A DNA stretch of 20,988 nt from Bacteroidaceae bacterium (lineage in GTDB: Bacteria > Bacteroidota > Bacteroidia > Bacteroidales > CHK158-818). The translations under genes were made by a program, and so were the position numbers. The stretch lies in contig JAFUKV010000167.1 of NCBI GenBank assembly GCA_017467745.1, positions 1 to 20,988 on the forward strand, read 5' to 3'. The notes below the pieces were generated by a model. The model searched no databases and was not told where the DNA came from. It saw only the letters and a list, made by a program, of their open reading frames with translations. The first letter of the stretch is position 1. Every line of letters begins with the position of its first letter. This document shows positions 6,879 through 15,818 of the stretch, in pieces.

Positions 6879-9566
6879 ATGAAAAAAAGCATTTCCTCTT
6901 TTCTCATTTTATTGTTGTGCGCTGTTTACTCATGCGAAAACAAATCCGGAATCATCATTAAAGAAGATCAATACACCGTTTATAATAACAAGGTAGAACA
7001 AGGTGAATTTAAAGCCGAAGCGTTATCACCCACCGAAATACATTCTACTTATACCAGCCCGATGGAAACATATTCGCCCGATATGGAATTTAAGTTCAGT
7101 ATCAATAGCCGCGATAACGAGATGCCTGCCGGTAAGAATCACCGTCTACGCATAAGCCCTTACAACGGACAATACACATCGCCAATTATAGAATTCGGCA
7201 AACAAATGTACGACTCATTAGCCGCACAAGGAGATGAACCGTTAGCCCCTAACACAACATGGAAAATACGTGTCGATGCAAGCAAACTCATGAATGAATT
7301 TCGAGAAAAAGGATTTTATACCACCCCCACAGGAGATGTTATTTTCAAAGAAGATTTCAAGGGTATTTACATTGCCGGAAGCGGCGCTCCTCTGACTTGG
7401 GATTTTGAAAACCTTTACGGAAAAAGCGAAATGCAATTAACCGACGAAGATAACGACGGAATATATGAAACAACTATCACGTTAAACAAACAAAAAAACG
7501 AAATTACGCATTCGCATAATTGGAAGTTAACCGGAGACATCAGCAAATATCCACAATATGAATCGAAACAGGTTTTAATAGACGCCCTCTACAATATGGC
7601 GCTCGAAGATTTGACAACAAACATACGCCCCGACGGAACTTTACGTGCCGGAGCCGAATGGGACGGCGTATGGACACGAGATATAAGTTATTCCATATAT
7701 CTATCATTAGCATATCTCGAACCGGAAGTCGCCCGTAAAAGTCTCGAAGCAAAAGTAAAAAACGATCGTATTGTTCAAGATACAGGTACGGGAGGCGCTT
7801 GGCCTGTATCAAGCGACCGTGTAGTATGGAGCATTGCCGCATGGGAACTATACAAATACACAGGAGATAAAGACTGGTTGAGTTACGCCTATCGAATTAT
7901 TCAAAATACAGCGCAAGACGACTGGCAAATCGTTTACGATAAGCAAACGGGATTAATGCGGGGCGAACAATCTTATTTAGACTGGCGCGAGCAAAGCTAT
8001 CCGCGTTGGATGCAACCAATTGACATTTATCAATCTCTTTGTTTGAGCACAAATGCAGTTCATTTCCAAATGTACGATATTCTCACCCAGATGGCAAATA
8101 CCTTAAACGAAAACGCAGAGCCGTTCGCCCAAAAAGCCGAAAAATTAAAATCCGCAATATTAAAACATTTATGGAACAATGAAAAAGGTTACTTCGGACA
8201 ATACCTATATGGCGAAAATTTTCCGATACTTTCCCCCAGTTCCGAAACTCTCGGAGAATCATTATCCATATTGTTCGGTATTGCATCGCCCGAACAAAGC
8301 GGCAAAATTATTTCCAACATGCCCGTTACGCCATTCGGAACAAGTTGCATTTTCCCGCAAATTCCCAATATAAAGCCCTATCATAATAATGCTGTATGGC
8401 CTTTCGTTCAATCGTTTTATAACTTGGCGGCAGCCAAAACCGGAAACGAGAAAGCGGTTCTATACGGGTTAGGCTCGCTATATCGTGCAGCCGCACTATT
8501 CGGCACTAACCAAGAACTGTTTGTCGCTTCTTCCGGCGATTATAAAGGAACTGCTGTAAATTCCGGCAAGATGTTATGGAGTTTATCCGGAAATATCGCC
8601 ATGATATATCGGCTCTACTTCGGTATGGAATTTGAAACGGGCGGTATATCCTTCCACCCGTTTATTCCCAGAAGTATTTCAGGAGAAAAAACAATCCGGA
8701 ATTTCAAATATCGCGAAGCAACGTTAAATCTCTCGATTAACGGAACAGGCAACGTAATCAAAAAAATAAAACTGGATGGAAAAGAACTGGATAAACCGTT
8801 TATACCGGCAACTCTAATCGGACAACATTCCGTCAGCATAGAATTAGACAATACAGTTCCTCCGCAAAGCAATATAAACAGACAACCCGTTCTATATATG
8901 CCGGAAACCGTATCGGTAAGCTACTCTGCCTCAGGACACAAACTCATTGTAAACAATTATGATTCAAGCTACCGGTACAGCCTCTACTTAAACGGTATTA
9001 AAACCGCCGATTTTGAAAGAAAAGAATACAACCTGCCGTCATTTAAAGAATTAACGCAAATAGCGGTTACGGCTACCGATAAAGACGGAAACGAAAGTTT
9101 CAGCAATAAACCGCTCATATTTCTCAAACCGACCGATGAATGGTTTATAGAAGCCGAAAACATCGTACACGCATCTGCCCTACCCTACAAAGGCTATACC
9201 GGAAAAGGGTTTATTGAAATCAATAAATCTGAACACGTAAACATCGGGTTCAGTGTAGCCGTACCGGAAGAAGGACAATATTTAATCGATGTGCGTTATG
9301 CAAACGGAAACGGTCCTATCAATACGCAAAACAAATGCACTATCCGTACTTTACTTGTCGACAGCCAGACTGTCGGCGCGCTGGTTATGCCTCAAAGGGG
9401 AGAAAACGAATGGTCGAATTGGGGATACAGCAATGCCATAAACATCTATCTCAAAAAAGGCGAAAATCGTATCAGCATACGTTTTATTGAACCGCAAGAC
9501 AATAATATGAACGGAGAAATCAATAGCGCATTAATAGATTTTATCCGCCTCAGAAAAATCAGATAA
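6879..9566 (+). CDS. Six-hairpin glycosidase-like lipoprotein with C-terminal carbohydrate-binding-like domain
   Basis: Predicted surface or periplasmic lipoprotein of 895 residues acting on glycans. The start at 6879 gives a classic lipoprotein signal ending AVYSC with the lipidated Cys at 19; an open upstream extension of 51 codons lacks this logic and runs into the DUF454 gene. Residues about 30-215 are beta-rich, including an acidic turn DEDNDGIYE (189-197) of the sort found in Ig-like sugar-binding domains. Residues about 225-600 look like an (alpha/alpha)6 barrel, with EWDGVWTRDIS (260-270), WREQSYPRW (369-377) and several Trp-rich helices, recalling GH63/GH15-type folds. Residues about 755-895, starting WFIEAEN, resemble a CBM6/35-type beta-sandwich. 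I cannot assign a GH family or name the catalytic acids with confidence. The SusA-like GH13 gene downstream suggests an alpha-glucan or related substrate. Confidence 0.75.
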   Translation: MKKSISSFLILLLCAVYSCENKSGIIIKEDQYTVYNNKVEQGEFKAEALSPTEIHSTYTSPMETYSPDMEFKFSINSRDNEMPAGKNHRLRISPYNGQYTSPIIEFGKQMYDSLAAQGDEPLAPNTTWKIRVDASKLMNEFREKGFYTTPTGDVIFKEDFKGIYIAGSGAPLTWDFENLYGKSEMQLTDEDNDGIYETTITLNKQKNEITHSHNWKLTGDISKYPQYESKQVLIDALYNMALEDLTTNIRPDGTLRAGAEWDGVWTRDISYSIYLSLAYLEPEVARKSLEAKVKNDRIVQDTGTGGAWPVSSDRVVWSIAAWELYKYTGDKDWLSYAYRIIQNTAQDDWQIVYDKQTGLMRGEQSYLDWREQSYPRWMQPIDIYQSLCLSTNAVHFQMYDILTQMANTLNENAEPFAQKAEKLKSAILKHLWNNEKGYFGQYLYGENFPILSPSSETLGESLSILFGIASPEQSGKIISNMPVTPFGTSCIFPQIPNIKPYHNNAVWPFVQSFYNLAAAKTGNEKAVLYGLGSLYRAAALFGTNQELFVASSGDYKGTAVNSGKMLWSLSGNIAMIYRLYFGMEFETGGISFHPFIPRSISGEKTIRNFKYREATLNLSINGTGNVIKKIKLDGKELDKPFIPATLIGQHSVSIELDNTVPPQSNINRQPVLYMPETVSVSYSASGHKLIVNNYDSSYRYSLYLNGIKTADFERKEYNLPSFKELTQIAVTATDKDGNESFSNKPLIFLKPTDEWFIEAENIVHASALPYKGYTGKGFIEINKSEHVNIGFSVAVPEEGQYLIDVRYANGNGPINTQNKCTIRTLLVDSQTVGALVMPQRGENEWSNWGYSNAINIYLKKGENRISIRFIEPQDNNMNGEINSALIDFIRLRKIR

Positions 9567-9579
9567 TCCAGAATTTTCG

Positions 9580-9587
9580 TATTTTTG
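9580..9587 (+). promoter_or_regulatory. Possible -7 element before the GH13 gene
   Basis: TATTTTTG matches TAnnTTTG and lies 31 bases upstream of the ATG at 9619. No TTG was found at the expected -33 distance, so this may be a weak internal promoter or chance in AT-rich DNA. Confidence 0.3.
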
Positions 9588-9618
9588 TTGTTAATATATC
9601 CCTAATAATAAATTAAAA

Positions 9619-11457
9619 ATGAGAAAAATATTGTTCTTGATCTTACTCCCGTTTTTAACGTTATCTCTACATGCTGCTATTAAAATAGACCGCATAGATC
9701 CCGCATTTTGGTGGACAGGCATGAAGAACGGAGAATTGCAAATTATGGTATACGGCCATGATATTGCCAATACAACCGTATCGATAGACTATCCGGGTAT
9801 AACTCTTACAGATGCCGTAAAATTAGAAAGTCCGAATTATTTATTTCTCTATCTCGACATCAAGCCCGAAGCCCAACCGGGAACTTTCGATATTCTTTTC
9901 ACTCGCGGAAATGAAAAATTGAAATACAAATATGTATTGAAAGCCCGCGAAAAGAGAAACATCGGGAAAAAAGGATTCAGCGCGGAAGATGTTCTTTACC
10001 TGATTATGCCCGATCGCTTTGCCGATGGAGACCCTAAAACGAATGTCATATCATCTATGCAATTCCCTGCAAAAGTAGACCGCAACAACCCCAATGCTCG
10101 GCATGGAGGAGATTTACAAGGAATAGAACAACACCTCGATTATATCCAGGATCTGGGCGTTACCGCCATTTGGCTGAACCCTGTTCTGGAAAACGATATG
10201 CCCGGAGGCTCATATCACGGATACGCTACTACCGATTACTACAAAGTAGACCCTCGTTTCGGTACTAACGAATATTATAAAGAACTTATCAGCAAATGCC
10301 ACGATAGAGGGATGAAAGTAGTAATGGACATGATTTTCAATCATTGCGGTAGCGAACACATCTGGTTTAAAGATCGTCCCTCGCTCGATTGGTTTAACTT
10401 TCCCGACGGATATGTACAAACATCGTACCGTCTGACTCCTCATTTCGACCCATACGCATCACAATACGACAAAGATCTGACAGTAAAAGGTTGGTTTGTC
10501 AAATCTATGCCCGATTTGAACCAACATAATCCGCATCTAATGAAATACTTATCGCAAAACAGTATTTGGTGGATAGAATATTCCGGAATAGACGGTATAC
10601 GCATGGATACGCATCCTTACGTGTATTTCGACGCCATGTCAAAATGGTGCGCCGATGTAGAAAACGAATATCCGGAATTCAATATCGTTGGAGAGTGTTG
10701 GTATCCGACAGAAGCAGGCAGTGCTTGGTGGCAGGCCGACAGCAGGCTTCACAAGCAAAACTCTAACCTCAAAAGCGTAATGGACTTTCCTCTGCAAGGC
10801 ATTGTCAGAGACGCTTTTACCGAACAAACCGGAAATGGAGGTCTCAACAAAATATACGATAAAATAGCAATGGACTTTATGTACGAAGACCCGATGTCGG
10901 TATTAACGTTCTTAGACAATCACGATACAGACCGGTTTCTTTTGAAAGAACCTGAAAATCTTGGATTCTTCAAACAAGCCGTTGCTTTTTTGCTTACCTC
11001 ACGCGGCATTCCGCAGATATATTATGGTACAGAAATTTTAATGCACGGTTCAAAAGCCAAAAGCGACGGACTGGTTCGTCTGGATTTTCCCGGAGGCTTT
11101 CCCGGAGATACAATTAACGATTTCCTTGCAAAAGACCGTACTCCGTTACAAAACGAAGCATTCAACTTTATGAAAAAAATATTACATTGGCGACAAGGAA
11201 ACGAAGCGATAACCAAAGGCGATATGATTCATTTTATGCCGACCAACGGCATTTATCTATATAGAAGAGCTTACAACGATAAAAATGTACTGGTTATCAT
11301 GAACGGTAATGACAAAGAGAAAAAAATCACCATGAACAGATATAACGAAATTTTAAACGGAGTGCACAGCGCCCGCGATGTACTGACCGGAAAAGAAATA
11401 ACATTCGAACCGGAAATGACTTTCGCCCCACGCGCACTTATGATATTGGAATACTAA
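9619..11457 (+). CDS. SusA-like neopullulanase/cyclomaltodextrinase, GH13
   Basis: Exported GH13 enzyme of 612 residues expected to hydrolyse alpha-glucans, cyclodextrins or pullulan to short oligosaccharides, probably in the periplasm. Residues 1-19 form a signal peptide (SLHA end). An N-terminal Ig-like cyclomaltodextrinase domain (about 21-110, with FWWTGMKNGELQ) is followed by the catalytic barrel. All four GH13 regions are seen: DMIFNH (237-242), GIRMD with nucleophile D330, GECW with acid/base E359, and FLDNHD with H435 and D436. A small C-terminal beta domain ends the protein. Length and N-terminal sequence resemble SusA of the Bacteroides starch system, but no susB-G genes adjoin, so the name is not assigned. 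The gene starts 52 bases after the six-hairpin gene and is followed by a terminator, so the two genes probably form one unit. Confidence 0.93.
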   Translation: MRKILFLILLPFLTLSLHAAIKIDRIDPAFWWTGMKNGELQIMVYGHDIANTTVSIDYPGITLTDAVKLESPNYLFLYLDIKPEAQPGTFDILFTRGNEKLKYKYVLKAREKRNIGKKGFSAEDVLYLIMPDRFADGDPKTNVISSMQFPAKVDRNNPNARHGGDLQGIEQHLDYIQDLGVTAIWLNPVLENDMPGGSYHGYATTDYYKVDPRFGTNEYYKELISKCHDRGMKVVMDMIFNHCGSEHIWFKDRPSLDWFNFPDGYVQTSYRLTPHFDPYASQYDKDLTVKGWFVKSMPDLNQHNPHLMKYLSQNSIWWIEYSGIDGIRMDTHPYVYFDAMSKWCADVENEYPEFNIVGECWYPTEAGSAWWQADSRLHKQNSNLKSVMDFPLQGIVRDAFTEQTGNGGLNKIYDKIAMDFMYEDPMSVLTFLDNHDTDRFLLKEPENLGFFKQAVAFLLTSRGIPQIYYGTEILMHGSKAKSDGLVRLDFPGGFPGDTINDFLAKDRTPLQNEAFNFMKKILHWRQGNEAITKGDMIHFMPTNGIYLYRRAYNDKNVLVIMNGNDKEKKITMNRYNEILNGVHSARDVLTGKEITFEPEMTFAPRALMILEY

Positions 11458-11460
11458 TTG

Positions 11461-11500
11461 AAACAGGTAAATCGGTATTGATTTACCTGTTTTCATTTTC
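11461..11500 (+). terminator. Hairpin terminator after the GH13 gene
   Basis: AAACAGGTAAATC (11461-11473), a 6-base loop, then GATTTACCTGTTT (11480-11492) forms a perfect 13-bp stem followed by a T-rich stretch. It begins 4 bases after the stop codon and isolates the glycan unit from the next gene. Confidence 0.85.
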
Positions 11501-11545
11501 TTACACATATCCTGTATTCTTTATAAGTTACATGACAGAAATTCG

Positions 11546-11553
11546 TATCTTTG
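11546..11553 (+). promoter_or_regulatory. -7 promoter element before the 87-residue gene
   Basis: TATCTTTG is a full -7 match, 22 bases before the ATG at 11576. No clear TTG is present at -33. Placed just after a terminator, it likely starts a new transcript. Confidence 0.5.
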
Positions 11554-11575
11554 GCTAAACATTCAAACAACACAC

Positions 11576-11839
11576 ATGATACGGCCAAAGTCTATACTAT
11601 TTCTTTTATTCCACTTGACAACATTTATTTCTAATGCACAAGAGATTGCCAAGCAATGGATAAGAAAAAGTTATATCAAACAAGAAACCGACATCTCTAT
11701 GCACAACGGTAGCCGTCAGCTTACCGCTATCTATATATCTCGCACATTCTCAGCAGACAACTCTATTCTAATTACCCATACTCCCGATTCCTTTTCTCCT
11801 CATAGAGAAAACATTTATACCTACGATTTAGAATTATAA
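11576..11839 (+). CDS. Small exported protein of unknown function
   Basis: An 87-residue protein that I do not recognise. Residues 1-21 form a plausible signal peptide (basic start, hydrophobic core, end SNA before QE). The mature part of about 66 residues has no cysteine and no clear domain; it is Ser/Thr- and Ile-rich and ends YTYDLEL. A consensus -7 box and a terminator on the upstream side support real expression, and the DUF5916 gene follows after 83 bases. It could also be the remnant of a longer exported protein cut short by a stop, since small exported proteins with no hydrophobic or cysteine anchor are unusual. Confidence is moderate because only the signal peptide and promoter support it. 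Confidence 0.5.
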   Translation: MIRPKSILFLLFHLTTFISNAQEIAKQWIRKSYIKQETDISMHNGSRQLTAIYISRTFSADNSILITHTPDSFSPHRENIYTYDLEL

Positions 11840-11922
11840 GACATCACATACTTAAATAAACAATTACATTGCACACAAACCTTTGATTTTCATTTCTAAT
11901 ATAGACAAACAACACATCATTC

Positions 11923-14559
11923 ATGAAATATTTACTCTCTCTTATCGGTATCGTTTTTTGCTCATGGTGTAACGCCCAAAAAGATTCGATTGTCCCTTTT
12001 GAAAAAGCCTATAAACGGATTTATCATATTACAAAATCCACTCAACCTAAACCTGTTTTGGACGGTAAATTAGATGACGATTTTTGGAAAAAGCAAGGAG
12101 AATGGTCTGACCGTTTTGTACAAATCATTCCATACGAACGAGTTGTTCCGAACTCGCCCACTTGGGTAAAACTGATATACGATGACAAATATATCTATGT
12201 AGGTGTATATTGCAAAGACATAAAACCCGAAAAGATGAATCGCTTTATCAGTAACCGCGACGATAATAGTCAAGGCGATTTAATAAGCGTCGCATTTGAT
12301 ACTTATCACGACTATCGGGTAGCTCCGGAGTTCAACATCAATTTAGGCGGAAACAAAACTGATCTGACTGTTACCGACAAATTAAATATCAATAGAAGCT
12401 GGAATGCCGTATGGGAGGGACGTACACACGTTAATTTGCAAGATTCATGCTGGACGGCCGAACTGAGAATACCTTTCAGTCAACTTAGATACAACCAAAA
12501 ATCGGACGGAATATGGGGGCTTCACGTCCGCAGAATTATCCGGCGCAACAACGAAGTGCAGAATTGGAGCATGATTCCGTTAAAAAACAACGGGCATGTA
12601 TTTTCTTTTGGCGAAATGCACGGCATGACAGACCTACCCAAACCCAAAGGCATCGAATTTCTACCTTATGTTATGGGAAAATATCGAAGAGAACCTCGTA
12701 TTGCCGGTAGTCCTTTTCAAAAAGGAAACGATTTCGACGGCAATATAGGGCTTGACGCAAAATTCGCCCTATCCGATTTTACTCTCGATGTCACCGTCAA
12801 CCCCGATTACGGACAAGTAGAGCTCGACCCGTCGGTAATGAACCTAACCGCTTACGAAACTTTTTACGATGAAAAACGTCCTTTCTTTTTAGAAGGAAAA
12901 CATATCTTCGATTTCGCCAACAGTAATGACATGATGTTCTACTCTCGGCGGATAGGAGCAGCCCCCTCTTACACTCCTCCCAGAATAGACAACATAGATA
13001 ACTTTGCCGAAACAACGGAAAATGTTCCGATAATCGGTGCGCTAAAATTAACCGGAACCAACCGTAAAGGCGTTACCGTAGGAGCCTTGCAAAGCGTAAC
13101 GGCACAATCGTCAACGCAAGTAAGCAGAAACGGAATCAGAGGTAAAGATGTGGTAGAACCGTTAACTAATTACAGCCTTGTACGTATCCAAAAAAATTGG
13201 GATGGAAATACGTTATTAGGAGGAATGATTACATCGGTAAACCGTTCCCTTAACAGGCCGTACCTGAAAGATTTTATGGTTCATAACGCTTTCTCAGGAG
13301 GAATCGACTTTATACAATATTTCAAAAAACGGCTTTACTATATAGACGCCAAAGGAATGTTCAGCTCCTTACACGGTTCGGAAAAAGCGATAACCCTTTT
13401 GCAACAAAACGCCGTACATTACTATCAACGGCAATCATCATCCGGCTATTTAGGAGTAAACCCCAACAGACGCTCATTAAGCGGAACAGGCGGCTATGTA
13501 AAATTAGGTCGAAAAGGAAACGCCCGATGGAATTTTGCCGAAACATTCAGTTGGTCTTCACCCGGATTCGATTTAAATGATATGGGCTATATAAAAGAAA
13601 CCGACAATATGTCAAACGAAAGCGAAATAGCTTATCGCCAAACAGATATTTGGAAAATATTCCGCTATAACGCTATCACTCTAACACAAAAAAATCAATG
13701 GAACTATGGCGGTCGCAGCATCAACAACGATATTGCTCTACGTTGGTTAAGTATGACAATGAACAGATTTGAACTTGATTTTAAAGAGACATTCGGGTGG
13801 AACCGTTTAAACAGTCGACTATTACGAGGAGGCCCAGATATGCGTTTCGACCCCTATCTGCTTACTTACGCCAAATTTAATACAGATAAGGCGCAACCGG
13901 TTATGCTCATGGTAGAATACAACGGCGATCACACGTTAAACCGTGAAAACAAATTCAACACTATATCGCCGAGTATGACATTCCGGCTCGGCAATCATGT
14001 ATTCCTTTCAGGTCAATTCGACTATGCGTGGAACACTGATGATTTACAATATGTAACAACAGCTCAACCGGAATCATCGGAATCTCCCGCTTACGTCATG
14101 GGATTTATGGAACAAAAAACATACGCCATGACATTAAAGTTGCATGTTAACGTAACTCCTGACATCGCGATACAATTTTACGGGTCGCCGTTCACCTCAA
14201 CCGCTAAATTCTCCGATTTCAAAGAAGCAGCCCAAACTACATCATTCGATTACGACAAGCGGTTTCACACCTTTACACAAGATGAAATCAGCAAAGCAGA
14301 CGACATTTACCACGTAACAAGAAAAAACCGTCAATATTCTTTTAAAAATCCGAATTTCAATTTTAACGAATTCCGGTCGAACTTGGTTGCCAGATGGGAA
14401 TATTTACCCGGCTCTACGCTCTATTTCGTTTGGGAACACCGTATGTCAAACCGAGATGCCGGCTTATATTACAGATGGGGAGACAATTTAGACAGAATGT
14501 TCAATCTACCTTCTACAAACACGTTCATGATAAAATTAAACTATTGGTTCTGCCTATAA
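11923..14559 (+). CDS. DUF5916 outer-membrane protein with CBM9-like N-terminal domain
   Basis: An 878-residue exported protein of a Bacteroidota family with unknown function. Residues 1-19 form a signal peptide. Residues about 40-235 resemble a CBM9-like beta-sandwich, beginning PVLDGKLDDDFW (44-55), with WVKLIYDDKYIYVGVYCKD as the core. The DUF5916 hallmark follows at about 290-330: VNPDYGQVELDP, then a stretch ending EKRPFFLEG. The remainder has the alternating aromatic strands of a large outer-membrane beta-barrel. The chain ends YWFCL, so two residues follow the aromatic end typical of barrel proteins. No full -7 box was found; AACCTTTG (11878-11885) is one mismatch away. Role is unknown; the N-terminal domain suggests binding of a sugar or peptide at the cell surface. 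Confidence 0.85.
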   Translation: MKYLLSLIGIVFCSWCNAQKDSIVPFEKAYKRIYHITKSTQPKPVLDGKLDDDFWKKQGEWSDRFVQIIPYERVVPNSPTWVKLIYDDKYIYVGVYCKDIKPEKMNRFISNRDDNSQGDLISVAFDTYHDYRVAPEFNINLGGNKTDLTVTDKLNINRSWNAVWEGRTHVNLQDSCWTAELRIPFSQLRYNQKSDGIWGLHVRRIIRRNNEVQNWSMIPLKNNGHVFSFGEMHGMTDLPKPKGIEFLPYVMGKYRREPRIAGSPFQKGNDFDGNIGLDAKFALSDFTLDVTVNPDYGQVELDPSVMNLTAYETFYDEKRPFFLEGKHIFDFANSNDMMFYSRRIGAAPSYTPPRIDNIDNFAETTENVPIIGALKLTGTNRKGVTVGALQSVTAQSSTQVSRNGIRGKDVVEPLTNYSLVRIQKNWDGNTLLGGMITSVNRSLNRPYLKDFMVHNAFSGGIDFIQYFKKRLYYIDAKGMFSSLHGSEKAITLLQQNAVHYYQRQSSSGYLGVNPNRRSLSGTGGYVKLGRKGNARWNFAETFSWSSPGFDLNDMGYIKETDNMSNESEIAYRQTDIWKIFRYNAITLTQKNQWNYGGRSINNDIALRWLSMTMNRFELDFKETFGWNRLNSRLLRGGPDMRFDPYLLTYAKFNTDKAQPVMLMVEYNGDHTLNRENKFNTISPSMTFRLGNHVFLSGQFDYAWNTDDLQYVTTAQPESSESPAYVMGFMEQKTYAMTLKLHVNVTPDIAIQFYGSPFTSTAKFSDFKEAAQTTSFDYDKRFHTFTQDEISKADDIYHVTRKNRQYSFKNPNFNFNEFRSNLVARWEYLPGSTLYFVWEHRMSNRDAGLYYRWGDNLDRMFNLPSTNTFMIKLNYWFCL

Positions 14560-14573
14560 ATAATGAAGTATAA

Positions 14574-14927
14574 TTAATACGAAACCTCAAAAGATGCGCT
14601 TTCCACCTCTCCGGAGATAGGGGGGTGCATTTTCGTTACTTTCAAAACAAGAGAGGTTATTTGAGGATAATTCTGTTGCAGTTGTTTCACTATGCGTCCG
14701 GCAACATGTTCTATCAACAAGGAGGGAATGTCCATTTCTGTTTTCACCAATTCGTATAAATCGGCATAATTAATAGTATGAGACAACGAATCGCTGTCCA
14801 TTGCTGCCTGTACAGGAGCTGAAATTTTCAAAGTAACTTCATAATTATTACCTACTTTCTGCTCTTGCTCAGACACGCCATGATAAGCATAAAACTTCAT
14901 CTTATCCAAACAGATAAATGTATTCAT
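14574..14927 (-). CDS. folB: Dihydroneopterin aldolase
   Basis: Converts 7,8-dihydroneopterin to 6-hydroxymethyl-dihydropterin and glycolaldehyde in folate biosynthesis; cytoplasmic, normally an octamer. At 117 residues it is the normal single-domain size. Family landmarks are FYAYHGVSEQEQ (12-23), the substrate-binding loop with TINYADLY (51-58), LLIEHVA (70-76) with E73, and VTKMHPPI (97-104), whose lysine fits the general base. It is the last gene of the DUF4783-nadC-folB run, starting 25 bases after nadC. Its stop is only 14 bases from the convergent DUF5916 stop, and no hairpin separates them. Confidence 0.95.
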   Translation of the reverse strand: MNTFICLDKMKFYAYHGVSEQEQKVGNNYEVTLKISAPVQAAMDSDSLSHTINYADLYELVKTEMDIPSLLIEHVAGRIVKQLQQNYPQITSLVLKVTKMHPPISGEVESASFEVSY

Positions 14928-14952
14928 CGTCTCATACTCCTTATTATAATAA

Positions 14953-15792
14953 TTAGCAAGCCTTAAAACTCATGTCCAGCCCTTTTACCGAATGAGTCAA
15001 AGCCCCAACCGAAACAAAATCTACTCCGCATTCGGCATATGTACGGAGAGTATCAAACGTAATACCTCCGGAAGACTCGGTCTCATAACGGCCGCCGACA
15101 CGCTTCACGGCTTCACGTGTCATTTCGGGCGTAAAGTTATCAAGCATAATACGATCTACGCCGCCAATACTCAATACCTCATCCAACTCGTCCAGATTAC
15201 GTACTTCTATCTCTATCTTCAAATCTTTCCCCTTCTCTTTCAAATATTGCTGGGCTTTGGTAATGGCGTTACGCAAACCGCCGGCAAAATCAACATGATT
15301 GTCTTTCAACAAAATCATATCGAACAAACCTATGCGATGGTTTACACCCCCACCTATTTTTACAGCTTCCTTTTCAATCATGCGAAGTCCGGGAGTTGTT
15401 TTACGTGTATCGAGCACACGAGTATTCAAACCTTCTAATTGTTTCACATATTTCCGGGTAACGGTAGCTATACCGCTCATGCGTTGCATAACATTAAGCA
15501 TTAAACGTTCCGTCTGCAACAACGAGCGTACTCGTCCTTCGGTAATAAAGGCAACATCGCCGGGTTTTACTTCCGTACCGTCTTGAATAAAAACTTCCGT
15601 TTTCAATTCCGGGTCAAAAGCCTTAAATATCCGTTGAGCCATCTCTACGCCGGCCAACACGCCAGCTTCTTTTATCAGCAATTTCGATTTTCCCATCTCT
15701 GTTTCGGGAATACAACACAACGTAGTATGGTCACCATCGCCAATATCTTCGGCAAACGCCAACCGAATCAACTCGTCTATTAAATTATCCAT
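14953..15792 (-). CDS. nadC: Nicotinate-nucleotide pyrophosphorylase (quinolinate phosphoribosyltransferase)
   Basis: Decarboxylates quinolinate and joins it to PRPP to give nicotinate mononucleotide, the last step of de novo NAD ring synthesis; cytoplasmic. The 279-residue protein carries the family motifs EDIGDGDHTT (15-24), LDTRKTTPGLR (127-137), NHRIGLFDMILLKDNH (151-166) with the PRPP- and substrate-binding basic residues, D218 in MLDNF, and the phosphate loop ESSGGI (239-244), ending SVGALTHS (261-268). The start follows the DUF4783 gene by 26 bases and fits one transcript with it and folB. Nothing unusual was seen. Confidence 0.97.
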   Translation of the reverse strand: MDNLIDELIRLAFAEDIGDGDHTTLCCIPETEMGKSKLLIKEAGVLAGVEMAQRIFKAFDPELKTEVFIQDGTEVKPGDVAFITEGRVRSLLQTERLMLNVMQRMSGIATVTRKYVKQLEGLNTRVLDTRKTTPGLRMIEKEAVKIGGGVNHRIGLFDMILLKDNHVDFAGGLRNAITKAQQYLKEKGKDLKIEIEVRNLDELDEVLSIGGVDRIMLDNFTPEMTREAVKRVGGRYETESSGGITFDTLRTYAECGVDFVSVGALTHSVKGLDMSFKAC

Positions 15793-15818
15793 TTTGATTT
15801 TGTATGTTTTTAATGCTT

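Noticed and set aside
6879..14559. A full starch-utilisation (sus) or other polysaccharide utilisation locus
   Set aside because: No SusC/SusD pair, hybrid sensor, anti-sigma factor or MFS transporter is present, and a terminator splits the region at 11461.
14992..15438. A 148-codon plus-strand frame opposite nadC
   Set aside because: nadC is intact and conserved on the minus strand; this frame has no recognisable motif.
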